Shown here: piece after piece, positions 40,601 to 52,600 of the stretch
How positions within the stretch are numbered: the first letter of the stretch is position 1
How the letters are laid out: every line of letters starts with the position of its first letter
Made by a program: the position numbers and the translations under genes
The notes under the pieces: generated by a model
What the model saw: the letters and a program-made list of their open reading frames with translations, nothing else
Told to the model about the DNA's origin: nothing
Databases searched by the model: none
Source of the DNA: Sipunculus nudus
Taxonomy: Eukaryota; Annelida; Sipuncula; Golfingiida; Sipunculidae
Direction: 5' to 3'
Length of the DNA stretch: 64,000 nucleotides
Assembly: GCA_026874595.1 (NCBI GenBank)
Contig: CM049309.1
Span: 19,285,576 to 19,349,575, forward strand

Positions 40601-43600
40601 TTTGAGGTCGTACTACGAGGTGAGACTACCTACATCTACTATAATGGCGACGAAGGATGATTTGGAGCGGGTTTAGCCCCGGTTTTACCTCTTAGATAGT
40701 CGGTAGTCGTTGTATCTAGATCTTAGCTCGGCAAGGAGCCGCCATTTTGCTTGGCGCGCTAGTCAAAAACTTTGGTCTCTTTGCTGACTTCAGCAGTCGA
40801 GACAAGCTAAGTACAGCGTTGTCTTGTGTTTACTTAACTGGACAATTAGTTGTTCTTGCCTGTTATTGTACTGGATAGAGCTGTCAATAGTCTTAGTGCT
40901 AGCAATAGTCGAATTTCGGTCTTCTCCATATCGTTTTGATCAGAGCTGTGATCACGTGACCCCATGTTTCTGGTCAAGATCCCAGAAATTCTTCACTCTG
41001 AACGATTTTTTGTCACGTATTTCCTTGAGTATTGCCCTAGAATATTTCATATTCTTCTCTGCCCCCTTGATTAGCTGCAATTTCTGTGGTTACAGACAAT
41101 TTTCCTTTATATACCTTGTTAGGATCGGAGTTTGTACGAGTTTATACTTGTATGCTATTACTGTAGTATTAGCCCCTTTTGTAGTTCACAGTCTGCCTGT
41201 ACTGAGGCCCAATCTTGTATTTTTAATGTGCAGGTACGGTCAAGGTTGTTTGCTGACAAAATTTTTTTTTAAGCCATCAGTAGTGATGGGTGGGTAAGCA
41301 GGAAGCATGAGGTAACCCCATATTGCTGTTGTTGTATTGTGCTTCCACCAAGTTCTTTTATAGTCTATTATAGACTGGAGCAGTCGAGACAAGCTAAGTA
41401 CAGCGTTGTCTTGTGTTTACTTAACTGGACAATTAGTTGTTCTTGCCTGTTATTGTACTGGATAGAGCTGTCAATAGTCTTAGTGCTAGCAATAGTCGAA
41501 TTTCGGTCTTCTCCATATCGTTTTGATCAGAGCTGTGATCACGTGACCCCATGTTTCTGGTCAAGATCCCAGAAATTCTTCACTCTGAACGATTTTTTGT
41601 CACGTATTTCCTTGAGTATTGCCCTAGAATATTTCATATTCTTCTCTGCCCCCTTGATTAGCTGCAATTTCTGTGGTTACAGACAATTTTCCTTTATATA
41701 CCTTGTTAGGATCGGAGTTTGTACGAGTTTATACTTGTATGCTATTACTGTAGTATTAGCCCCTTTTGTAGTTCACAGTCTGCCTGTACTGAGGCCCAAT
41801 CTTGTATTTTTAATGTGCAGGTACGGTCAAGGTTGTTTGCTGACAAAATTTTTTTTTAAGCCATCAGTAGTGATGGGTGGGTAAGCAGGAAGCATGAGGT
41901 AACCCCATATTGCTGTTGTTGTATTGTGCTTCCACCAAGTTCTTTTATAGTCTATTATAGACTGGACAGGTACTTTTAGTGTAGTAGGTCCCGATACTTT
42001 TTGCATTGTTTTTCATATTCCTCTTTAAACTGTATAGATCTGGACCCTGTGCATGCACTTTGCTGACTTACTTGCTTGTTCATGTTGTTGAGCCCCTATT
42101 ACCTTTGTTGTTGGTTATGAGCCCGGCATTGCTTTTTGCTAAATTTGCGCATCCCTAATCAGCTTGCGTTGTTTGTTTTGCTAATCATTGCATATTCCTT
42201 GTGTGCATTGGGCTCCCTGTCACACAGGCAACCTTCCCTGTCCCTTGTTACAACTGGCATCATGGCCCAATTTCAAAATTCTATTGATGTAAGTTCTGCT
42301 TCGGTGTCCCAATTGGTCACCTATTTCACGGATATGCTGTCCCCAGCCACTATCCTCCACATTGTTCGGTTGCGTGAGTCAACCCCTGATTTTGGCCTAC
42401 CTGATTTGGCTCAAGCTACTGGTCTAGCGTTAACCTTTTGGGAGCGTCTTTCCCGGGAAGGCAAGATTCGTCTTTCGGGTAAGACGGGTGGGCCCCCGAA
42501 TCCCGGCCCAAACGATTCCTCCATAGATCGAATCCTTCATGCACTTCCTACCAAAGCTGTATATGTCCCGCCTCCAAATATGTTGAGGGAGGGGAGTGTA
42601 AGAGGTGACTGTTTACCCCAGTCTAGAGGTGTGGGAATGCGAAATGGTCCCAGTGTAGACCAAACCCAGCCTGAACTCGGTCGTCATGCTGGAGCCCCCA
42701 GTAATGAAGGCAGTAGTCCAGCGTCAACGGCTGGATATTCCCAGCAAGGTATAAGTAACCTTGACATATTAACGATGATTGGGAATTCAGGTCCTCGGTC
42801 CACCCAGGGCGATATTAGGGGGGAAGTATACTATCAGGGAACAAATGAGGGTTTTGACCCAGCTACAGGTCTTGCTTTAAGCGTGCGTCGAACTTCTGCC
42901 CCCTTACCAGTGAATTCACGCCCGGGTACTCAACCGGCCTCAGGTAATGTGGGTCCCTATAATCACACACAGCGGGAGGCGTATGACCAGGGCGTCCTCT
43001 GGGCTCAGCCCACTAGATCCAGCCGAGTTAGCAACAAGAAACGGCCTTCAAGGCCTAAGAAGAGTGTAGACAGACACGAACGGCGTCGCCGGCATAGGTC
43101 CAGTTCCTCTGAGTCAAGCGACTCAACCTCCGAAGAACGTGGCGGCACACGGTCCCGTAAGAAGCATCACCGGCGTCGGGTTAGGTCCATCAGCTCTAGT
43201 AATGGTTCGAGGCATAGGAGAAGGGATAACAGAGCCAGTTCTTACTCCGAAGATTCAGACTACTCTTGTTCACCTCACCGCCATGGCACCAGAAGGAGAA
43301 GAAGGAGCCCAGACATCATGAAGTTAGGCACCTTCACAGGCGATAGGAATTGGAGTGGTTTCTTCTTCCAGTTCCAGAGGTTGGCAGACAGGCGAGGATG
43401 GTCTAGACACAAGAAAGCAGAAAAACTTGTCGACTCCCTTGGTGGGAGGGCCCTTGATTATGTCAGAGAGCTTGAATTGGAAGGTGACTACAAACGCTTA
43501 ACTAAGAAGTTAGAGCAACGTTTCGGCATGAGAGATGCACCTATCACTGTGCGTAGGGAGCTTCAGTTTGCAAGACAGGAGGACCAGGAGACCCTGGAGG

Positions 43601-46600
43601 AGTTTAGCGAAAGGGTTCACGTCCAGGTCATAAACGGTTTCCCGGGCGCCACAGAAGATACAATTCAACAGCTTGCCATTGAATACTTCCTGAGGGGATG
43701 CGGCGACAAGAAAGCAGCAGTTAGTGCCATGGGAAGGAACCCAAAATACCTCCACAAAGCTCTTCAATACGTGAAGGATGCCATCAACAACCACCGAGCC
43801 ATTTATGGGAAGATACACATAGCCCGTAAAACGGTAACGTTCGCCGAGAGTGCAACGTCAGAAATGGAAGGTCAAGTTGACACAAAGCAGGCCCAGTCGA
43901 CAATATCTGAAAGGGTCAACCCGCGGAATGGCACACAACCCGAAACCAGCGACCAGGCTTGGGCGCAAATGAACAAACGCATTGACAGTCTGGAAGGATT
44001 GATCAAGAAAGCCTTAATGGTGTCCAGGCCCCGATCCGTAAGCCCAAGTAGGCCCCAGCTAAAGCCTGCTAATAGCGTCTGCTACAAATGCAATCAGCGA
44101 GGACACTTTCAGAAACAATGTCCAAATAGTGAGGGCAATCCTGCCTATAAGGAACCAGAACAGGGTTTAAAAGGCCAAGGGTTGCGTTAAACGGCCTAGA
44201 CGCAACCCAGTTATCAGAAGGCCATTTACAAGAAACAGAGGCTGACGAGGCCAATCGTCAGCACTCATCGACCCAGCTAGGTGGGGCGGAGCAAGGTCAG
44301 TCTCCCCTTCAGCGGGAGGACTCCTCTGTCAGTTCAGGTACTCAGGAACGTTTCTGTGAGGCAGAAGTTAAAGTGTGCCAAACTCAAGGACTAACGCTAG
44401 TAGCCCCAGTTAAGATAAACGGGGTTGACACCCAGGCTGTGATCGACAGTGCGTCTCAAATCACTGTGATCAGCCTCAGCTTTTATGATAGTCTACCCGA
44501 GAAGCCTGTATGCACAGGCACAGCCACCCTGAAAGGGATTGGCGGGGATGATTCGGCGCTTACAGCAGAGCGCGCCCCTGACACAACTATCCAGTTCGGA
44601 AAGAAAGCGTACCATTGGCCAGTGTACATAGCCAAGATATCAGATTCAGTGCTTCTTGGTCTAGACTTTCTACTGGCACAAAAGTGCACGGTTAATTTAG
44701 AAAACAAAACCGTAAGCTTACCGGGAGAGGTAGTACAGGCTTCAATCCGGACAAGTCCGGATGACGATATCTGTGGATGTTCAGTAGTCGCTGCAGCGCG
44801 GAGGGTGCTGCAACCCAATGCGGTGAGCACCATCCCTATAAGAGTCCTTAGTTGCAGAGTTGAGAATTGCGACTACTTAGTTGAACCCAAGTTTAGCCAG
44901 GCGGAACTATGGTCCCCCAAGATGCTCACTAGGAGTAGTGGGCGCATAGAAGTTTGCAATAGTTCCAACAGGTGTATCACGCTTCGCCCAAATCAACCTG
45001 TGGGCGTGGCGACAGGAGTAGAAGGGATCCTTACATCCATAAGTATCGAGTCTGCGGACTATAACAGTGCTCCAACAGGGGGCGCTGTGCCAGTTCCACC
45101 AATGCCAGTGCCCACTGTCAGACGCGTGTCTGGAATTGCAGGGGACCAGTTAAAGGAGAATACAGAGGGCAGAGTGGTACCAGACCATCTGAAAGAAATT
45201 GTCAGTCAGGTCAGGGAGACAGCATCAAAGGATCAGGCCACACAATTAGAGAAGCTCTTGCTAACGTACCATGACGTTTTTGCTAAGCACGACCTGGATC
45301 TAGGTTGCTTGTCTGATGTTCGCCACAACCTGGATACAAAAGGCCACGCGCCAGTCCACCAACGCATGAGGAGAGTTCCAATCAGTTTCGAACAGGAAGA
45401 GAGGAGCCACCTAGAGAAACTCCTAGCAGCAGGGGTTATTCGCCATTCTAGTTCGGAGTGGGCCTCAGCACCAGTGTTGGTAAGGAAGAAGGACGGAGGG
45501 ATGAGATGGTGCATAGATTTTAGAGCCCTGAACGAAAGGACAGTCAAGGACACCTACCCTCTCCCCCTAATCGAAGATTGCTTGGATACCCTGGCTGGCA
45601 CTGTCTATTTCTCCACTCTTGACTTAGCCTCCGGCTACTACCAGATAGAGTTGGAAGAAGAGGCAAAAAGGAAAACAGCATTCATAACAAAGTACGGGTT
45701 GTTTGAACACAACCGTCTCGCTTTCGGCCTTTGTAATGCGCCAGCGACCTTTCAGCGTGCCATGAATCACGTGCTGAGGGGGCTCACGTGGTCCGAAGTC
45801 ATCGTGTACATCGATGACATAATCGTCCTCGGTACTTCATTTGACCAACACTTGGCCAGTTTGGAGAAAGTATTCGGACGTCTGAAACTCAAGCCAAGAA
45901 AGTGTGAGTTCCTGAGATCTGAAGTAGAATTCTTAGGACGGACCGTTAGCTACGAAGGTGTCAAGATCACAGACGGGAAAACGGACATAATCAGAAGTTG
46001 GCCAGTCCCTGTCACAAGGAAAGAACTCGAATCCTTCCTGGGATTCTGCAACTATCATCGCGCACACATCCAAGGCTATGCGGGAATTACTGCATGTTTG
46101 TATGAGCTGGTGAAACCCAAATCCATTTTCGTATGGTCTGAACAGCACCATGATGCATTCAAAGCACTCAAGGAGCGGCTGACTTCAGCCCCGTGCCTAG
46201 CGCTGCCTTCAAAGGAAGGAACGTTCATTTTAGATTGCGACGCCTCCGACTACGCAATAGGGGCTGAACTCTCGCAGTTGCAGAACGGCCAGGAGCGTAC
46301 CATCTCATATGCGAGCTTTACTCTGACCAAGGAGCAGAGACGCTACTGTACCACCCGCAAGGAACTGCTAGCGGTAATACGGTTTTGTCGACATTACAGA
46401 CACTATCTCTTGGGGAGACCATTTGTGGTAAGGTCTGACCACAATTGTCTGGCCTGGCTTATGCGTTTTCGGCATGTAGAGGGTCAGCTAGCCCGTTGGC
46501 TGGAGGAACTTGCTAACTATGATTTTAAGATCGTGCACCGGGCCGGCAATAAGCATTGCAACGCGGACGGCCTTTCCAGAATTCCAGCACCGCCATGTGA

Positions 46601-49600
46601 ATGCTACAGTGCGGGAGCTCGTACCCAAGACCTCCCTTGTAAGGGGTGTCAGAACTGCCAGAGAGCAAGTGAATAGTGGATCTGATTCACAGAAGATGTA
46701 GATGATGTGGTTCCTTTGGCAGTCAGGACATGTGAACTTGGGGTTACGGCCGAAGATACAGCTGATGAAGAGGAACCTGGAGATGCGAGAGAAATTGACG
46801 GTTCCTCAGATGCATCTGGATGCCATACAGCCACGGATTCAGGCAGTGAAGTGTCCGACACAGAATCCATCCCGGACCAGACGCCTAATTGGCTGGAAGC
46901 TTACTCTTCTAATCAGCTGATAGAGATGCAGGATGCTGACCCGGACCTAAAGCCCTTGGTATTGTGGTTGGACAATGGAGAGCCGAAGCCGGCAGAACTG
47001 CTCCTTACTAGTCCTGCAGTTAAATCTTTGTGGGCGTGTAGGTCCCAATTGCAGTTGAGGGGCGGTGTACTCCATTATATGTGGGAAGGCGATGATGGGG
47101 CGCACCCCTTATTGGTGGTCCCTGAGGGTTTAAAACAGGAAATCCTTAAACTTTGCCATGGCTGCCCCACGGCTGGGCACCTAGGAAGAGATAAGACCTT
47201 GGCACGCCTCCGTAGGTCCTTTTTCTGGCACAATATGGTCAGAGACTGTGCACTGTATGTGGCACAGTGTCAAGTCTGCAACCAACATAAACAGCCTGTT
47301 AGAACTGCAAAAGCAGGATTAGTCAACTATCATTCTGGATATCCAATGGAACGTGTGCATCTGGACGTCCTTGGGCCATTTACAACAAGCACACAGGGGA
47401 ACTCTTACATCTTAATGATGTGTGACCAATTCTCCAAATGGCTTGAGTGTGCGGCTATGCCTGACCAGACAGCGGAGACTGTGGCCAAGCAATTCATCAT
47501 GCATTTCGTCACCACCTTCGGTTGTCCGCTTATCGTTCACACCGATCAAGGCCGCAATTTTGAGTCGAACCTGTTCAAAGCGTTCTGTGAGAGGATGGGT
47601 ATAGCCAAGACTAGGACTACGCCCTACCACCCCTCTTCGAATGGCCAGGTTGAACGGCAAAACAGGAATGTGTTGCAGATGGTGCGGTGTATGATCCAAG
47701 GCCGGACTCGGGAGTGGGACGAAGATCTACCACTCGTCGTTATGGCTCTGCACTCGATGGTCAACCGAATGACAGGTTTCTCTGCAAATCAAATTATGCT
47801 GGGACGCGAGGTTTACCAACCCACCGATCTGATACTTGGTATAAACACAGATGAGCAAAGCCATACTCCTGAGAGCTGGGTCCATAACCTCACGAAGCGT
47901 ATGGAGGCCATTCACCATCGTGTGAGGGAGAAGTTGAAAGGTAACCTCGAGCATCAAAAACAACTGTACGACATTCTCGTAAGAGAGGATCGTTTTGGGA
48001 TGGGTGATGTGGTTTACCTCCGTGACAGGTCAACAAAGAAGGGGCAAAGCCCGAAGCTTCAACCCATCTGGAAAGGGCCTTATCTAGTGGTTAAGGCAAA
48101 GCCTCCATTGTATTTGGTCAGGACAAAGAAAAAAGAGTCCTACCATCACCACAACAACCTGAAGCATTGTGCAGACGGCTTTCTTCCCCATTGGCTACGA
48201 AGAACTCGCGCTCAGTTATTCCATCGGGAAACAGCCACCTTACTAGATCAGTCTGAATCCATTCCAGAATCCTCTGATGGTGGTCAAGATCCGGCAGAAG
48301 GAGGGTCAGCACCGACCTCGTCAGGGGAACCTGCAGTAGCTGTTGCAGCCTCAGAGGGCGCCCTTGGTAGTGATCCCGCCGTTTCGGATCCTAGTAGCAG
48401 TATAACTGAAGATATTCCAAAGGGAAGTCCAGAGCCTCTTTCTGAGTGCCAGGATTCGGGGATCTCGCCACTAGACTCACCAGCCCATAGCAACAGGGAG
48501 TCGAGGCGTAAGTGCCGGAAGCCGGCTTATCTTAAGGATTATCTTATGCCATAGCGTAAGGTGCATGGAGTTATAGATAAGGCGTTGCCACTTATTGTTA
48601 TTTAGAGTTACATTTTGTAGAGCGATGGAAGACCCAGAGAGTCTTGGGGAGGACAGATTTGTTCCCAATTATGAGCCCGTTCCTGGGGCTAAATCCGGTG
48701 CTACTGGCAGCATCAGGAAGTCCAGGCGCCAACACACTTGTCGTATATGTGGGGAAGATAGCAGTTCCCTTGGCCGGCATGTGGCAACTGACCATTTGCC
48801 CTGGTGGCACCACCCGTTCACAGCATGCTGGACGTGCAGAGTCCAGGAGTCGTCCAAATGTTTCCTTAGGCTTAGGCATACAGGGGTTGGATGCAAAAAG
48901 TTCGATGATAGTAATCTGTTTGAGGACTTGTGGGGATTATGGGTATACCAGTTCATCCAGTTCATTACCCAAAAATTAGGCTTGGGTGAACCCTCTGATC
49001 TCAAGGCATATATCCTTCAACACCAGTTGCATAACCTTAATCCTCATCCGCCAGGGTTTAACGAGGAAGAGCAGGTACTCTTAGCCAAGGTAGCTTCTAA
49101 GTACGGATGGGAGATACCCAGTGTGTTTAATGCTAGGCCCCCTAATTCGGAAATCTGTGTGATTCACTGGGACGTTCTAATGAGGCTTTTAGCCACACTT
49201 CCAGTTGATACTAGGTCTGCCATCTCAGGGTTCGTCCCCGACTCTAACACTCATGCCGCAGTAGTAGGCATCATAGATTCACACTGCCACCTTGACGTCA
49301 TGCTTAGCAGGGCAGATGCCAGGTCTCTAGCACAGTTCGAAGCCTCAGTGGGTGAGCCAGAGCGAGCGGTCTTAGGCATGGTTTCGAACTTTGTGTTCCC
49401 TCATTACTGGGATAGTCACCTTAGTTTGTCTGGGGACCGACGTATAAAGTGTTCTTTTGGTGTCCACCCTCGCCTCATCAAGTCCAGGGCAGCTCGCCAA
49501 CAGCAGTTATTGTCGCTTGAGCACCTTTTGGCCTTACCTTCCTGTGTAGCTTTGGGTGAAGTGGGGCTAGAATTCACTCATACTAGCACTAGGGAACAGC

Positions 49601-52600
49601 TTTTGCAGACTGGGTTCTTCAGGGAGGTTCTTAGTCTTCTGCGCCGGGAGGATTTCCAGTCCAAAGTCCTCATTCTCCACTGTAGGGATTACGGCTCGGG
49701 GGAGGCGGCTAGACAAGCCTTAGCCATGCTGTTGGATTCTGGGTTGCAAGGACATAAGATCCACCGTCATTGTTTCTCAGGGAATAAAGACGAGTTAGAG
49801 ACGTGGGTTAGTCGTCTTCCGAATTGTTACTTCGGGTTCACATCTACAGTACGTAGAAGTCAGGAAACCGAGGAAGCAGTATCGGTAGTGCCTCTTAACC
49901 GAATCCTAGTCGAGTCCGACAGTCCATACCTCGCTGCTTCCCCATGGCATCTCGGAGAGCTGGTTAAGTATTTGGCCCAGTTGAGAGGGTTACCAGTAGA
50001 AACCTTTGCAATGCACTGCAATGCTAATGCACAGGAGCTGTACGGAGCCTTTCCGGAGGGTACAGCCGATGTCTGCGATGCAACCCCTCGGTGAGTCCTC
50101 TGAGAGTATTCGTACAGCTAGTCCCCCTTATAAGTTGTACTCCGGTGGGAATAGCTCTCTTCGTTTATAGTTCTTTTCATAGTTCACTTGTTATTACCTG
50201 TAGGGCAAGGTTTTGCTGAGACAGTTTAAACTTAATAGGTTTAGAAGCTGTACAGTGTACAACGGATGCGTTGCCAATGTCTGCGGGGCAAGCCTCGGTG
50301 ACCCTTCCGACTTTGTACAGCTGATTGTCCCTTAGGGCATCACTAGATATGTTGTGTTGTTCCAAGCCAGAGTAATTTAGACCTCAGGTCGACAGGGTAA
50401 TTTTAGTGTTCAGTGTCCAGTGTACTGTCCAGTTTGACTACTTTGTCCAGTTGTTAGCTGCAAATGTTCAATATCCATAGTCTCGGGATATAGTCGCCTC
50501 AGTCCATTCTTTTGGAAGATGGGCTCACCTCTCACAAAAAGGGGAGGAATGTAGTAGGAACGGATTAAATGACCTGCCCAAGGATCCGGGACCCGTCATA
50601 GGACCCCCCAGTTTTACGCCAGAAGACCTCGGGTGAGTGTCGTGTGTATAAGGGCCGAGCTGTAGAGAGCCATCGAGGAGTCCATGTCCGATTGGAGCTG
50701 CCTGTTGGCGTGTTTGAGGTCGTACTACGAGGTGAGACTACCTACATCTACTATAATATGATATGACAACATTTTATAATTTGAACAAGTGCATATATAA
50801 AATTACCAAAACATTCTTGATGGTCTAGTCATACAAAGGTTAATTTTATGAAATTAATATTTAGTAAGACATTTTCACTTAATATTTAGTAAGACATTTT
50901 TATTATTTTAGTATATCCTCTACTGGTAACTTTTTTGGTATTTTCAGAATTTTTCAGAATCTATCTGATATTTCACAAATCTCATTGGGTACCAACATTC
51001 GTTTTTTATTCTGCAATAAAAATCAAGCCAATATGAAGAAAATAAAATCAGTAAAATACTTCATTAAAATAATATATGAACATAATATCAGAACAATCAG
51101 TTTTCAGTGATGAAACTATTTACGCAATGACACCTGCATGTACTGGAAAGACTTTTTTGTTTTTTCAGTATTTTTTCGGCATCTATCTGGTATTTTATGA
51201 ATCTTTTGTGGTATTCCATTTATATTCAGCACAAAAATTCCAGTCAATAAAAGGAAAATAAATCAGTAAAATGTGCACTGCATTAAAGTAATAGATAAGC
51301 ATTACTTTATCTGATAGTGTATGATATTTATCATATCTTTTTTTTGTAATGATTATTAATCAGTAAAATATAGTACTTCCTTGAAGTATCATTGTTATTA
51401 GAATTATATGAAATTTTTTAAATTGTGCAAGTAAATGAATGAATGATTATCTTTATTCTGGAAATGAAGACCTCAGCCCATAGATCCAACATGTACATAC
51501 ATAATACATAATACCTGGTTGCGTGAAAAATAATTAGAAATGATAGAATTAAATAATAAAAATAAATAAACAATAGCATGTATACAGTTTTAAACAATTC
51601 TCAATTATTATTTACAAATTATTAACAGAAATAACCTTATTGTGAACTGAATAAAGATAGACTGTATAAGGTAACTAGTAATATATAAATGCAATATACA
51701 AACTAGCAAAGGTTTTAAAATGAGTATATAATGCAAAAGTTAAATGTTTTCCTTGACATTCTTGTTGAACAGAATTAGTACAAGAAGTATTTAAATATGC
51801 AAAAATGAAATTGAAAAAAAAAAATTATCAGAAATAATACTATTTCATGCAAGTGATGAGGATGCTGCCTGACCTTGAGGACGATGAGTAGCATAATGAT
51901 GCTGATGAACATCATGATGAAACAGGTGATAAACCAGGCCAGCCAGTGTACCCCGTTACCAAGCCCCATCACCTTCATCACCTCCTTCAAACGCTGCTCC
52001 TTCTCGTACACAATCCCCTTCACTACCATGGCAACCGTGTAGATCCATGCCAGCACCATAAACATGGGCATGCTGCGTGCAATGGCCATCGTGAAACTGA
52101 AACAGTTAATATACATGTATGTCATATAAAAATATTATACCTGTTCTACCTCACTGGCGACATCTGCTGGCAATGACTGACACCAAGTATTCTGGTCAGA
52201 TTTGTTAACAAAGTAATATTGTACTTTTTAATATTTATATGGTACAAGTATAGTAAAACTATCATAGTCTCAAAGGTTAGGTTCTTGCCTGATTATTTGG
52301 CATTGTAACAAAGCCACCATGCTTGATTACTTGGCATTATGCATGGCAAGTATGCTTGTTCAAATGGTCTATTATCAACATACTAACCAACACAGTATTT
52401 TACATCCCATGAAAACAGATATAGGTATATACAAAATACAAAAGTAATTTTTATCCTTACATGTCATCTATGTAGCAGGGGTAAGGAAACTGCTGGACAT
52501 ACACCCCAACCTTATCACTCTGTTTGTCAGCCCCCGTCTGTGTCACGATGATGCCGTGTTCTATCATATCCTGGAGGTAAGCGTAGCCACTGGTCACATA

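Larger units (their letters stand above)
40438..50755 (+). mobile_element. Ty3/gypsy LTR retrotransposon carrying a TatD hydrolase ORF
   Basis: A 10,318-bp element in the e13-e14 intron, opposite in orientation to the transporter. In order: LTR (206 bp), tRNA primer-binding site, a 1.6-kb leader with an exact tandem duplication, gag, a -1 frameshift region, protease-RT-RNase H, two stop codons, integrase, ORF3 (Cys/His motifs plus TatD hydrolase), polypurine tract, LTR. RT before integrase places it in Ty3/gypsy (Metaviridae). The LTRs look identical base for base and the ORFs are otherwise open, so the insertion is recent. No envelope-like protein is present. Which gypsy clade it belongs to needs an RT tree. 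Confidence 0.97.

Noticed and set aside
40824-41297. Hydrophobic open frame in the retrotransposon leader (repeated at 41339-41884)
   Set aside because: Identical because of the 587-bp duplication. AT-rich leader with no family, poor start context and many Cys/Leu/Phe from T-rich DNA; most likely non-coding.
46676-46707. A second programmed frameshift between RNase H and integrase
   Set aside because: Both ORFs are in the same frame; a shift would not join them.
42715-46870. Antisense open frames inside gag and pol
   Set aside because: Shadows of the retrotransposon coding regions.
48625-50094. ORF3 as an envelope protein, suggested by its position
   Set aside because: No signal peptide, transmembrane anchor or fusion-like segment; the sequence is a TatD hydrolase.
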